From positions 15,017,563-15,081,562 of the forward strand of contig NC_057922.1 of NCBI RefSeq assembly GCF_018873765.1: a DNA stretch of 64,000 nucleotides, read 5' to 3'. This DNA is from Telopea speciosissima (lineage: Eukaryota; Streptophyta; Magnoliopsida; Proteales; Proteaceae). Position numbers and translations under genes: made by a program. Numbering within the stretch: the first letter of the stretch is position 1; each line of letters begins with the position of its first letter. The notes below the pieces were generated by a model. The model made no database searches. It was not told the origin of the DNA and saw only the letters and a program-made list of their open reading frames with translations. This document shows, piece by piece, positions 1 to 11,307 of the stretch.

Positions 1-465
1 ATATTCTCCGTTTCTGGATTTCTTCTCTACCTCTCCTCCACTTACAGAGAGATAGAGAGAGGGAGAAAAAAAAATAGAGAAGTGAGCGTTAGAGTCCTAG
101 TCCTACCTTTCCACCATCTCTCCCCCTTTTTTCATGGGTGTGGGAAAGAAAAAAACTGTTGACCCAGACTAGTATATCACTAGGAGCAGATGCGTCCCAA
201 TAAACTATTGGGTGGTTTGATTCCAATTCCTATCTGTTTGGATCGGTTCCATTTTCAATTTTGGTCCTAAATTGACACCCCTACATTCACGTGCACTATG
301 TATCGATGATCTGTGTAACTTCTCCATAACCCATCTAATTATCTTTACTCACACCTCCTATACGCTAAGTATTGTACATATATTCCACCATAACAAGGTA
401 ATTACACAACTTTCCTCACAGCTCCTATACATACACTAAGTAGTGTAACTTTGTATTCCAAATAG

Positions 466-905
466 GGATATAAATGGATAATCAAAAATCTAAATTCTAT
501 CGGCATCCGCATTCATATCCATCTAGGGATATTCGTATTCGTTTAGAGATACCCAGAAAAAAATCCTAATATTTTGATAAAAATCCGTTCAAAAAAAAAT
601 TAAATACTTATTAATAAAAAATTAAGTAAATAACGATCTTGACGATTTTTGAAGATTCAATAGGTTCTAGAATATAAGAAAAAAAGATTCATGATCTAAG
701 AGATCTGGATTGAGAGTGAATTGTATCTGGGGGAGACAAGTCCGAATTACATAAGACAGAGATATAAATAGATGATCAAAAGTACAAATTCAACCCGCAT
801 TCAAATCCGATTAAAAGTATCCACATTCGTCCAGAAAATATATGAATACAATCACATCCGATTCCTATCCAATTTGGATTCCTTTTGTACGGTTTGTGGA
901 GTACG
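466..905. repeat. Degenerate self-similar repeat (ATCCGNAT-like words)
   Basis: This stretch contains many loosely repeated words such as CATCCGCATTC, CATATCCATC and ATTCGTATTCG. It opens with a GGGATATAAATGGAT word that resembles the ends of the element at 9925-10450. No coding potential was recognised. The rest of 1-1136 is also without a gene. It is probably an old non-autonomous element, but no clear ends were found. Confidence 0.35.
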
Positions 906-1136
906 AGAATGATTCTCATAGATAACCTGATTTGATCTGATCTCCAAAAAGGAAGTTGGTGGTGTTGGTAATAACGCTGATTCTTCCGGGAAGAGTAGTG
1001 TGATTGTGATGGAAGAAAAAGAAAATGACACATCGCCATCATCTATTTTGACCAAATTGACGCTCTAAAATATGACGCGGTTTTACTTTGGGAGAAAACC
1101 TCATTTATTGTTTCCTACCAAGACACGTATCACAGG

Positions 1137-1330
1137 AATCATTATCATCTATGGTTCCTTGATCGGTGCGGTTCTCTAGTGTCTCTCATAAGAGGGAATT
1201 GGGATCCACCCGGGGCACTTGATCGAACACTCTACCCAGGTGGGGTCCACCATCTTCTTGTGAGAGTCACTAGGGAGAGGCACTAGGAAACCACAGCGAT
1301 CAGAAAATCGTATACGATAAAAATTCTACA
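1137..1330. mobile_element. MITE-like inverted repeat, 'GATAAAAATTC' family
   Basis: The left arm (ATCATCTATGGTTCC, then TCTCTAGTGTCTCTCATAAG) is an imperfect inverse of the right arm, which ends CGATAAAAATTCT. The centre has CCACCCGGGGCAC and CCCAGGTGGGGTCC. The same ends and core words recur at 10527-10797, 14503-14651, 15769-15912, 27624-27797 and 36311-36450, which makes this a dispersed family. No protein is encoded. Confidence 0.5.
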
Positions 1331-1794
1331 TCACATCGACTACACGCTTCACATAGACAAGGAAGGAGCAGCTCAACTTACCAACAAAAAAGGAAGGAGC
1401 AGCTCAAGAGATGAGATTTTATCTTTCAAGGGCTCAGGGAGCTCCAAAATATTATGTTCGGAAGACATATCATTTGACATGATTAAATTATAAAACATCA
1501 TTTTTTTTGGGGAGGGAAATTATAGAACATCATTTAGTTGCGTGGTTCCCTTGTATGCATTTTTATTGGCCCTGCACTGGTGCAAAACCATGCGATCAAA
1601 TAATGATCTATTGCCCTATTTTATAATATTAAAATATCATTATTAGTTTACAAGATATTATACACAATTAAACAACAAGAAATCAAATACTTATAAAAAA
1701 AAAAATTTGTATTCATGACATAGCATGATTATATCACTAATTCCAACTCATTTCCCATTTTGTTGTTAAAGATCACTTTACTTTCAATCCAAAA

Positions 1795-2032
1795 ATCCGG
1801 TGGATTCGGGTCTTAATCCCTACGTTCATCAGTTGTAACTTCTCTTGCATTCCTAGAGATGCAAACCTTGTTGTGCATTCTCTAGCTCGAAAGGTCCTGT
1901 CTGTGGCAAGATAGACTTTTTGGCCTATTTCCTGTCCCTGGCTTCTTGACCTTTGTAATCAAGATGTTGGGCGTTTTTCTTGCCCCCTTATGCAATAAGA
2001 TTTCACTTTACCAAAAATAAAAATAAAAAATC
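1795..2032 (+). mobile_element. LINE 3' end relic (RNase H tail plus A-rich end)
   Basis: One frame reads IPRDANLVVHSLARKV followed by a stop. This resembles the C-terminus of the RNase H domain of plant LINEs (F-x-x-x-P-R-x-A-N-x-x-A-H-x-L-A-R). After about 100 bases it ends in an A-rich tail (AAAAATAAAAATAAAAAA). Only the last part of the element is present and no start is visible. The assignment rests on this short motif and the tail. Confidence 0.55.
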
Positions 2033-4450
2033 CGGTGGGTTTGAAAAGTAAAATAAATAGCACATCTAAAAAACATATCCCTAATAAATGGGAAAATGCT
2101 CTCTAGACCTAAGGCATGCACCGTGCCTCCTCACATTTATTATAATATTAATTATTTTGAAGAAAGAGACAATGATTATAAAAAACAATGCGAGAGAGTG
2201 TAGTTTATTGTGCTTGCTCAGGGGACCTTCTCTTCAATAAAATATAGTAAGAAATTTAAGTTGTTTATACAATCATGTTGAATAATGAATGCAAAAGTTT
2301 TTTTTTTTTTTTTTTGGTTTGAAAATTTTCGCTTTATTTCCCTTGAATTTCCATTGAATCCAAAATACCAAATGGATCGAGCCAAAAGTGGATGGATTTT
2401 TACGAAATCAATTCTAGCACACAGAGATTGTGTTTATAGTAATTAAAATAAAAAAATAAGTGTGAATACGTAAATATTTTTAAAAAAATTTAACATACAA
2501 GACAATAGTACGATGTGCATTTAATACATGTTTATACGGGGCCATGAATTCCACCAATCCTGATCTGGATTAGACTAGATTAATCAATCTTTACAGATTT
2601 TCTAAACTATTGGGTTCGACTTGAAAACAACCAATCCTACATCGGATGTGAATAGTCCAATGTAAAAGTTTGTAGGAACTTAGACACCCTATCTTTAATG
2701 GCTAGCCTTTAAAGATGAATGCTACCCAAATCCCAACATGAGATCCATCGTTTTACATTGAGATGAGTTGATCTAGCCATTCTGATTCATGTATGTATGG
2801 GTGGGTTTTTGTGTGTTTCCATGCCTTCATTTTTGTATTTATATATAATCTTTGACCTATATATATGACATGAGTCAATCAATCAACTAAACAGAAAGCT
2901 CCATTTTGTTCACAATGTTATACCTAAATATAATCATCCAATGGAGTCATGCCACATCGATGAGATGTTGCGGCCCAAGATTCGATGGACCACTTCCATG
3001 GTCCGAACCAAAGAAGGATAGATCAAATGTGGCCTCGAGCGCCAAGTAGATGCAAAGCAAACCTTCTTTATGTCCTTCGAATCCTATATGGAAATTACTA
3101 AAATAGAAGCAGAAAAAGAGGAAAGAGGGGATAACGCCCCAAAAGAGATTCTTTTAGAAATATTCTCACAAAAAATAGAAACTGTCATATTGGGATTCTC
3201 TCAAGGACTGCCTGGTTCATCACTAATACTATATATACACAGGTATAATCTCTTACAAAGACATCTTCACTATTCTCAATTATGGTCAGACTTAGGCATC
3301 GGAGAGTCTCCCGTCGATGAAAATCGGCCCTCTGGTGTCCATCTTGTTCTTTTGTGCAAGTCTGAGCCCAGGGGGATTCTTATTAGAGATTTCTCAACGC
3401 AACACACAAATACCACCATGATGCACGGTGGCAACAATGATAGAGGACCAAGATCTTTTATTCACTAGCTAGTAATAAAAAGTCTCTCTATCAGGATAAC
3501 TGACTAAAACATAGAAGAAAAAAAAAGATTCTACCTAAGGAGGTTTATAGAGCAGTGACAAAAGAGAAGAGAAACAAAGCATTCCCAAATTGAAACTAAA
3601 TCAAATGAATCTATTTGAGATTATTACTTTAAAACTAATCTAAAATAAATCTTTAATAAAATATTTTTAACTGACTTGTAAAGAATCTTGGGTTGGAAAC
3701 TAAAGAAAGATTTTATACTATTACCTAGTTTTCTTCTAATCCTATGTCCAAAAAAAATTGTTTAAGATAAAATAGTATACAACATAATCAATATTCTTTC
3801 CTCTTAGGAAGGAAATCGTTGTTTATTATTATTATTATTTTAGATTTTGTCACATACTACATTATTTCTACAGTGGGAGGGAGTAAAAAAAAAATCCTTA
3901 TCACCACGTGGATATGAATGTTTGATAACGACTTGCTTTGTTTTGTAGTAAAATTGAATCACCAAATGAGATTATAAGAATGTATTCGTTTGGATGTACT
4001 ATTATCAATGCATAGAATGAAACTATACTAACTTACCTGGCTTGGTTTTACTTTACACCCCCCCCCCCCCCCCCACCCCCCCCCAAAAAAAAAAAACTTT
4101 CCTGGCTCGGTCTTTTTTGCTACACAACAACAGTAGATGTGGGTTGAATCATGCCAAACGGTCACTAGTTTTCTTAAGGTTGTAGATGTCCCTATTAGTA
4201 CAATTTGGATTCCTTACAAATCAAACTCCAAGATGAAACAACCCCTACTTGCGGCTATACCAGTTGTGCTGCATTCACTAATTGGACCACTTAGGGAGAG
4301 AGTCTAGAGAGAGAAAGTGACGTGATAAACTTTCTTTTGTATTTCCTTAGTGTTTTTCTTTTTGAGAGAGGGTTCCCCATGCTGTCAGTGCGAGGAAGAA
4401 TCCACACAGCATATGAATGAGTGTCATGAAAAATGTATCATCCATATGAA
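2033..4450. other. No recognised gene; duplicated spacer segment inside
   Basis: AT-rich spacer. An open frame at 3070-3468 (132 codons) matches no family I know, and no splice or promoter context supports it. The segment at about 3935-4185 is closely matched at about 28500-28670, apart from an inserted C-run and A-run near 4058-4097. It is therefore part of a duplicated block rather than unique sequence. Confidence 0.4.
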
Positions 4451-4512
4451 ATCCATACTTTTCAAAGTAAGTGAAAAAATAATAATAATAAAAAATTCAT
4501 AGTGGTGTTGTG

Positions 4513-4525
4513 TGGGGGGGGGGGG

Positions 4526-4582
<57 letters not shown>

Positions 4583-4672
4583 GGGGGGGGGGGGGTGTGG
4601 TTGTGGGGTGTGTGGTGTTGGTTGGGGTATTGGTGGTGGTGGGGGGTGGGGGGGGGGTGTGGTGTGGGGTGG

Positions 4673-4716
<44 letters not shown>

Positions 4717-4722
4717 GGGTGG
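4513..4722 (+). repeat. Long guanine tract (about 210 nt)
   Basis: Nearly uninterrupted G, broken by a middle segment of GTG and GTT words at about 4595-4675, followed by a T-run at 4737-4759. The three-frame Gly-rich or Pro-rich open frames across it are artefacts of composition. The matching duplicated block at 27285 has only a short T-run here, so the tract is a local expansion, or an assembly or sequencing artefact. Confidence 0.7.
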
Positions 4723-4744
4723 TGGTGTCCCCATCATTTTTTTT

Positions 4745-5610
4745 TTTTTTTTTTTTTTTAACCTTTCATTTTATTCTTGTCCTGTTCTTGTTGTAGATGT
4801 GAGTAATAAAAGTCCCCACCCCCCTCAAAATAAATATTTCTGATTCAATTAAAAGGAATCCAATACTTTGGATTCATACATCCAGATTAATCTGATTAAT
4901 GATGAAGTGATCGTTAGTCCATTTACAATCTTAGCTTAAGAACCAACACAATTGTACCACCCAAAAAAAAATTAACACAAAGGGTAGAGTAGTGGGGGAG
5001 GGATGAAAAGGTATTATTTGCTAGATTTCTCTATTTGCAGAAGTTGTTTGGGCTATTAATCCTCAAAAAGTGTCCATATCATACCTATTAATTAAGAGAA
5101 AATCTTGTGGTAACCAAGTTTTTGGTTACAAGAAGATTGTATTCATACTTTATTTTCTTTTGTAGAGGTTTTAGCTTACAGGAAGAATCGCTTATTTGCA
5201 TGTTCTGTGGAGATCATGTTTGGTAATCAATTCCCCTCCCCCGCATTGGGTCGGTATTGATCGAGACCGATCCAGTGAAGCGATCAACTAGAACGATCCA
5301 AGGCTAAAAAGATAATAAAACCTAGTTTTATTAAAAAGCAGGGGCATGGAGATAGATCCCAATCCAAGTACCTTGATTACAAACCATGGTGAAGAATGGA
5401 GATCAAAGAGCTCAAGAAGTATTGAAAACGCAGTGAAGATTAGGCGTTTACAATTGGCACGCAACACAAGAGAGGTGTGAATTGAAAATTCAAGCAAAGA
5501 TTTTTTTTTTTTTGGGGTGAAATTAAAGCAAAGATTATTAGTTACAAATTTGATTGCAATATGAAAACTAATGCAAGTTTGATCACATACTCTGTTATGT
5601 GCAATAGTCC
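4745..5610. repeat. Duplicated spacer block A (partner at 27285-28480)
   Basis: The order of words is shared with 27285-28480: TCCAATACTTTGGATT, ACATCCAGATTAATCTG, TTTACAATCTTAGCTTAAG, TTATTTGCTAGATTTCTCT, GATCAAAGAGCTCAAGAAG and so on. The partner copy carries an extra MITE (27624-27797) and an extra SINE (28110-28250). This copy shows the corresponding empty sites. No gene was recognised here; the minus-strand frame at 5288-5701 lies in duplicated non-coding sequence. Confidence 0.7.
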
Positions 5611-6182
5611 CACATCGGTCCCATAAGGGATTGGATGTGGGCATATATGATATTGGGTTTTCTCTCCTTGTAGACCGGTTTATGAGGGTGAGTTCTTCCA
5701 ATCATAACATTGGTGCTGCGTTTTCATTGATGCACCGCGAAAGTTTTGCGGTTGGCTACTGGTACCTACGAGGGCAACCTAGAGGGGTGCTAGAGTGCGA
5801 ACCGCTAGGAAAGGATTACCTGCCAAGCTCACGGCTGGAGGAAACGGGAGAGTGAGTGAGGGAAACAGGGAAGAGAGAACGTCAGTCGGAATGCTGGGAA
5901 TCCTCGCACAATAAATGGTATGGGAACGGATGTTGTAAAGAACTGAAGGCCAATTATATGCTTAAAAACAGAATCTTCAGTAGAATCATCCCACAAGAAA
6001 TTACTGAGTTCTTAAAAGGGCTGTGGAGATCATAAACGGCTTTTCATCTCTCTTTCTCTCCTTTGATTTTGAAGTTGAGGGGACTGGCAAAATTTTGTTC
6101 TTCAGTCTTGATGTTGAATGGGAAACAGGTCACCTATATATATTTAAGGTCTTTTCCAACCGGGAAAAGCATTTTATTTGAA

Positions 6183-8170
6183 ATGGGTCAGGTCTTATCC
6201 AACCTGGTAAGAATTTTATTTGGAAGAAAAGAGAGAGTGAAGACAAGTGATGAAGAGAATGGCTACCACACACTTGTTGACTGCGAAGAGGTGAAGCTAA
6301 TTCATCCTACCTCCGGTTATGGAAACACCAGAGTTTCAGAAGAAGAAGATGTAGCTGAACCATTTCCTCCTGCCTCTACTGACCCAGAGAACAGGGTTTC
6401 ATCATCAGAGGATGAAAGGGTAACCATCTTTGTTGACAATGGTGTTGAGGCTGTAGAAAAGATTAATCCTATCCTTCAAGTCTCTACTGGCGATGAGATC
6501 ACAGTCTCTAATGATGATTTAGGAGCCAAGGAATTGACAAGAAGAGTCTTGCAAGGAGAGAAAAGGATAAAGCACTACTCCAGTTCTCACAAGATATTAC
6601 TGGTTGGGGAGGGAGATTTCTCTTTCTCTGCTTGTTTGGCCAAGGTTTTCGGTTCTGCCGACAACATGGTTGCCACGTCTCTCGATTCAAAAAGTATGTC
6701 TTTAAATTGGAGTAAGATTATAAGTATTCAGATCGTCTACGGCGCCCTGCCCTGAGCGGCACACAAACACGGCGCCCTGCAATGACCACCTTACCCCCGC
6801 TTGGGTAAGGTGCTTGGGCAGGGGCAAGGTGGTCATTGGAGGGCAACCTGAATGTGCGCCGCTCAGGCCGCTCTGCTCGTGGCACCGTAGAAGATCAGGG
6901 TCCAGATTATAATCAATAGTTAATTTTGTTTGTTTTGACCCATCTTTGTTTCTTTGTCCTCTTTCTCTATTGTGACCAAGTGATCACGGGTTCGAGTATG
7001 GAAACAACCTCTTTGAAAACAGGGGTAATGCGTGCATTATGACACTCCCTAGCTCCTTAGGCTGTATAGCATAAAACCCACTTGACTTTTTTTTGTTTTG
7101 TTTTTTGGTTGCCAATGTCATGAGGTTGAGTAACTATGAAATTTCCATCCTCCTATTTTCATATCAGCATTAGAAATATAATATAATCCATCGGAACATA
7201 GAATATCTATCCTTCCATGTAAAACTCTGACTAGAAAACTATAGAAGTTGAAGCTCAACCAAAAGTTTAATTGGAAATAGAAGGATTAAATCTTTATCTT
7301 TCCTTGGGTTGTGTTAGCACAATCTGATTCTGTTCCAAGTAGCTAGACTACTTTATGAATTAATTTTCTTGTTGGGTCTTACTAGTACGGTTACCAGAGA
7401 AGCCCTCAAAATGGTAATATCTATAATACAACATTAATTGGGGTTTATATTTCAGGTTTCTTAAAGAAAAACTACAGCAATTCCATGTCTAACATCAAAG
7501 ATTTGAAGAGTAGAGGATGTATAGTTCTTCATGGAGTAGATGCAACAACAATGTCAGTCCATGAGTTCCTTGAGGGCATAAAATTTGATAGAATTGTTTT
7601 CAACTTCCCCTATGCTGGTTGGTTCAAGGAAAAATCGCCGGAGAACCAAATCAGGTATATGTTTTGTTTAGCACCAATAACTCATTGTGATTTAACTTAA
7701 TCCCCACCTTTTGAGAGTGAGGTAAAGACATGAAATGGATAGGATAACCATTCTGATCAAAAGTTGCTTAATAGATTGATTTGCTATTGAGGCCTGATGA
7801 GTTAGATGTATAAATGTACTTGGTATACTCTTTTACATAATTTTTGAATATGATTGTAACTAATTCTATTTAACTCTTTCTTTTCTTTTTTTTTGTCATA
7901 TGCAGTCTACACCAAAAGCTTGTTAGGTTGTTCTTCAAGAATGCCAAGAAGATGCTTTTGGAAGATGGAGAAATCCATATTTCCCACAAATCAAACAGGT
8001 TCCATTGTGAATGGAATATTGTATCTCTGGCCTCACTTAATGGCCTCAATTTTATAAAATCAGTGGAGTTTAATTTGAATGATTATCCAGGTTACAATAC
8101 CAAATATGGATTTGGAGGAGATGATAACTTTGATTGCAATCCCAGTGAGACTTACATGTTCAGAATGTAA
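6183..8170 (+). CDS. DUF2431 (BMT5-like) protein, copy 1, long form
   Basis: Three exons by GT-AG rules: 6183-6693, 7456-7654 and 7906-8170, in frame, giving 324 aa. From about residue 137 it follows the DUF2431 family (PF10354; 25S rRNA uridine-N3 methyltransferase BMT5-like). Visible motifs are LLVGEGDFSFS (SAM-binding motif I, about residue 140), FNFPYAG in exon 2, and YPGYNTKYGFGGD near the end. Known biology: yeast BMT5 makes m3U in 25S rRNA; the plant relatives are mostly uncharacterised, so the substrate is not assigned. The N-terminal 135 residues are a variable acidic linker after MGQVLSNLVRI, which fits an N-myristoylation signal (Gly2, Ser6) followed by basic residues. The upstream ATG-less frame from 6063 is not needed, because the other copies start at the same MGQ. 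Intron 1 holds a MITE and a SINE. Confidence 0.85.
6729..6898. mobile_element. MITE-like foldback in intron 1 of copy 1
   Basis: The left arm (GATCGTCTACGGCGCCCTG, then CCTGAGCGGCACAC) pairs with the right arm (GTGCGCCGCTCAGG, then GGCACCGTAGAAGATCAG). The inner arms contain CAATGACCACCTTACCCC and its inverse. It is GC-rich in an AT-rich intron. The other copies lack it at this place. Confidence 0.65.
6960..7095 (+). mobile_element. Au-type SINE (tRNA-derived), diverged
   Basis: Contains a pol III B-box-like GGGTTCGAGTATGG, then GGAAACAACCTCTTTG, GGGGTAATGCGTGCATTATG and CTCCCTAGCTCC. This is the order of words in the angiosperm Au SINE. It ends in a T-rich stretch. It lies in intron 1 of copy 1 in the sense direction. 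The 5' limit is not clear. Confidence 0.6.
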
Positions 8171-8701
8171 TAGATACCAATTTTTGATGAAGCAATTATC
8201 AAATTATCATGAATGGGTTCAATAGTGTGCATTTCTTGGGTTTTCAAAGAAGACAAACATAGTTTCAGAGTTTATGAGTAGAAGGCCAGGCAACATAAGT
8301 TTTATTGAAAATTATGTATGTTTCTTGATACTCACCCAATAAAAGATATATTTTTCTTCATATTAATGAATACCAGATCCTTACCAAAATAAAAATAAAA
8401 ATAATAATAATAATATCAGATCTTGTAGGTGCTCCCTAAACATATATTCCATGAGTTTGTGCAGATCTTGATCTTTGTATCTTAATTAAGGCTGAAAGAA
8501 GTTTCATTTACATCATTATCTATGTCTGCAATGAATATAGAGGATAATCAATTTGAACAACTAACGGAGTGGGTTTACTTATTAATCATTTCGGAAAGTA
8601 CAGGAGGTACGTGTAAATATCCAAAACGCAAGGGTGGATCAGTAATTAAGTCTTACCTCAGATGAGGTACACATACATTACCCAAAAAAAAGGGAGAAAG
8701 A
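8171..8701. other. 3' flank of copy 1, nothing recognised
   Basis: AT-rich 3' flank. It includes AATAAAAGATATA at about 8338 (possible polyadenylation signal) and simple ATA repeats near 8390. No coding or RNA feature is visible. Confidence 0.4.
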
Positions 8702-8871
8702 ACACTACCTGGTCAGATGTGGCACGCAGCTCTTGTCCCTAGACTCAGGGCCATGCGAAATGACCATTGCATCTCCATGGAAAGGTGGAAATCCCTAAGG
8801 GTGTAGTGGTCATTTGCCACCACCCTATGTCTAGGCCCAAGAGCCACACACAGTACGCGATTAGGTAGAAC
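8702..8871. mobile_element. MITE-like foldback
   Basis: Inverted arms: GAACACTACCTGGTC, AGCTCTTG, CCTAGAC and AAATGACCATTGC on the left are mirrored on the right as CAAGAGCC, TCTAGGCCC and TAGTGGTCATTTGCC, ending TAGGTAGAACAC. It is non-coding. The minus-strand frame at 8713-8916 is a by-product of the arms. Confidence 0.55.
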
Positions 8872-9334
8872 ACTAACCGATTGCATGGTTAGCATGGTTT
8901 CTGCGCCTAGACACAATCCAATGCATTTGTGCGTAAAAAGACAGTTCAGTCCGAGGTGGTGCGCAAGGCATAATGATCACGCCCAGACACAAAAAGTGCC
9001 TAGGTGCCTGGATATCTCCTACCCCCTTGTAAAGGCGGTAATTTCTAAGAGCCCAAACGCTTTTTGTGAACCACCGGATGGATCAGGATCGTCTCCAAGG
9101 AGGCATGCGCCCAGGGTGTTTCCATGGGACATCTAGTGGCTGAGCTGTGCCGCACACATCCCGGTGCACATCTAGGGATATGTGCATCACAGCTCAACAG
9201 CTAGCAGCATTCTGGGCATGCTGGGCTCCCTGGAGACGAGCTAAATTCCCATCAGAAATAGCATTCTTTTCTCTTTTTTTCTTTATGTCCAGATGTGCAG
9301 TTAGGCACAAAATTGTGGTTCGCAAAATTACGGA
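8872..9334. other. GC-richer spacer with small inverted words, no gene
   Basis: Composition differs from its surroundings. Short inverted or repeated words occur (GAGCTGTG and CACAGCTC; GCCTAGACAC and CGCCCAGACAC). The two plus-strand open frames (8885-9136 and 9147-9416) show no family similarity and are probably parts of non-autonomous elements. Confidence 0.35.
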
Positions 9335-9465
9335 CCTTGAGGCAATGGTAAGTCATGTTCCATTGCGACTCATTACTTGTGGGTTTGAGTTGGGAAACAG
9401 CCTCCATGTGAAATAAGGGTAAGTTTACGTATATTATGATTATTCCCAGATCCTACAGTGACGAA
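9335..9465 (+). mobile_element. Au-type SINE, degenerate
   Basis: Words in SINE order: GTGGGTTTGAGTTGGGAAAC, AGCCTCCATGTG, AAGGGTAAG, ATATTATGATTATTCCCAGA and CCTACAGTG. It is more decayed than the insertions at 6960 and 28110, and its ends are uncertain. Confidence 0.5.
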
Positions 9466-9537
9466 TGTGAGAAATTTTTCCCATGATTTTAATCAAACAA
9501 AACATGTATGATGAGATCTTAAGCCAAGTGGCAAATT

Positions 9538-9780
9538 CTACTCCTGGTTTATTGGGCTTGCCGACTTAACAGTATATGGAGAGACAGGTAGCTGACAACC
9601 CAATACGAACTCGTCACACGGAATCCTGGGAATCCCCGCACAATAAAGGGTTTGAGAACGGATGATTGGGCTATTGTAAAGGAACTGATGGCCAATCATA
9701 TGATTCAAAATAGAATATTGTGTAGAACCCCACAAGAAATTACCCAAGACCAACCCCGAGTCAACAAACTTCCCAGAAAT
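9538..9780. repeat. Shared upstream module of the DUF2431 array
   Basis: The segment TTATTGGGCTTGC, GACAGGTAGCTGAC, CGGAATCCTGGGAATCC, GATTGGGC and ATCATATGATT through TGTAGAACCCCAC recurs upstream of copy 1 (about 5885-6010), copy 4 (about 29090-29340) and copy 5 (about 33935-34215). This shows that spacers were duplicated together with the genes. Confidence 0.7.
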
Positions 9781-9924
9781 GTAGAACAGAGCATAGAGCG
9801 TCGATGATGTATTTCATTTGATTTGAAGTTGAAGCATTTCTTACCGGGCAAAAAAAAGTTGAAAGCCTTCAAGGAACTGTTGCAAAATCCTTTTCTTCAA
9901 TCCTAAAGTTGAATGGGTGGAATT

Positions 9925-10450
9925 TAGGAATGTAAATGGATCGGAATAATTCCTATCCAAATTTTAATCCGTTTATCAAATGACATATCCGATCCGATAT
10001 TTGATCGAATTTTAAAAACTAATATTATATTGAATTCGATAGTTTATTGAATATCCGGATAATTATCCGATCTAGTAAATTATCTGATTAGTTAGAATCC
10101 GATAGAATGAGAAAGAAGAGGAAAGTTAGAATGACGATTTCGTAAAAGGTTATTGATTCATGGTTAGGGTTTGAATTAGGACTTATGATTAGTATTATTA
10201 CCAAAATATATATCCTTATAAAAGTGTTTATAATAAAGATTATATAATAATATATTATAAAAATAGTGAACTTATTGTATTTTCCTACAGGATAGTAAAT
10301 TAACTGAATATTATCCGGTCTGAAATGGAAAATATCCAATTGTGAATCCGACTGTCTTTTGGAAAGATTTGGATATTTTTCAGAAACCAAAATTCCCAAA
10401 AACCCATAAATTGAAATGGATACTGTTCGATTTTCCATTTACATCCCTAG
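9925..10450. mobile_element. Non-autonomous element with GGAATGTAAATGGAT ends
   Basis: The left end GGAATGTAAATGGATCGGAA is inverted at the right end (TTTTCCATTTACATCCCTAG). The interior is built from reiterated words such as ATCCGAT, ATCCGGATAATT and TATCCGATC. It is non-coding. It resembles the block at 466-905. Confidence 0.5.
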
Positions 10451-10526
10451 ATGGAATCATACACAGCTTTTCATCCCTCTCTCTTTCCTTTTATTTAAAG
10501 TTGAAAGGAGGACGGAGGAACAGGAA

Positions 10527-10797
10527 AATTATCCTCTCAGGTTCTCTGCCTGGTATAGTTCCATAGTGTCTCTAATAAAAACAGGGTGGATCCCACCCGG
10601 GCAGTGTGGTCGGACAAGGACCTTTATCCCCTGAGGTTCGTTGACTGGTACGGTTGTGCAGTTCTTCTCATAGGGGGCCTAAAATGACTATTCCACCCCC
10701 TGATCGAACACACTGCCCGGGTGGGGTCTACCCCCCTTTATTAGAGGCACTAGGGAATCGTACCTGGTAGGGGGAACCGCAGATGATAAAAATTCGT
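10527..10797. mobile_element. MITE in the copy-2 promoter region, possibly composite
   Basis: The left arm (TATCCTCTCAGGTTCTCTG, TAGTGTCTCTAATAA, CCCACCCGGGCAGTGTG) mirrors the right arm (CACACTGCCCGGGTGGGG, TTAGAGGCACTAGG, GATAAAAATTCG). The centre contains a second, similar left-end sequence (TATCCCCTGAGGTTCG), so two family members seem to be fused or nested. Confidence 0.65.
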
Positions 10798-10984
10798 CGA
10801 AAAAGGGGTAAATCATCATTTCCAACTCCCATGAGAGGAACTGAACGAACTATATTGTGCAGGAAAAGTCAGAGGATAAAGATATACGGGCTTATCCTCT
10901 GCTCTTCTCGGAAAATTATTCCCCCCAGTACAATCATGTACACATGGGCGGTGCTACACCGCACGATGCGCACAGCACCTAAAG

Positions 10985-11307
10985 GTCCGCTCTTCTCTCT
11001 CCAATAATGTACTTTTGTTTCCTAGGATGTTAAGCGAAGAACTGATGGTACAAATTACCCCCAAAAAATAAGCAAAAAAGAACTCATAGTACATAAAAGC
11101 TACCACCACCAACTCCCTTATCTTTCTCGTACATTTAATGTGGAAGAATCTCTCTCTCTCTCTCTCTCTCGCCAAATGAACTTCTTTTCCTTCGGTGTAA
11201 AGCAAAGAACTGAAAGTAGATAAAGTGTTACCTCACTCCCTCTCAGTGTTTGCAGTGCTGAGAGATCAGAGAAGAGGAAAAACCTGTGAAGCATCTTCTT
11301 ACTTGAA
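10985..11307 (+). promoter_or_regulatory. 5' flank of copy 2 with CT tract and 5'-UTR splice acceptor
   Basis: A pure CT run at 11151-11170 is followed by GCCAAATGAACTT, as in copies 3, 4 and 5. A pyrimidine-rich stretch ends in GTTTGCAG at about 11258 and is followed by TGCTGAGAGATCAGAG, which is conserved in copies 3-5. This looks like the acceptor of an intron in the 5' untranslated region. No TATA box is asserted. Confidence 0.45.

Noticed and set aside
3070..3468. 132-codon plus-strand ORF
   Set aside because: No family similarity, and low-complexity charged start; not supported as a gene.
4462..4843. Gly-rich and Pro-rich open frames across the G tract
   Set aside because: Pure composition effect; all frames on both strands stay open in a poly-G/poly-C tract.
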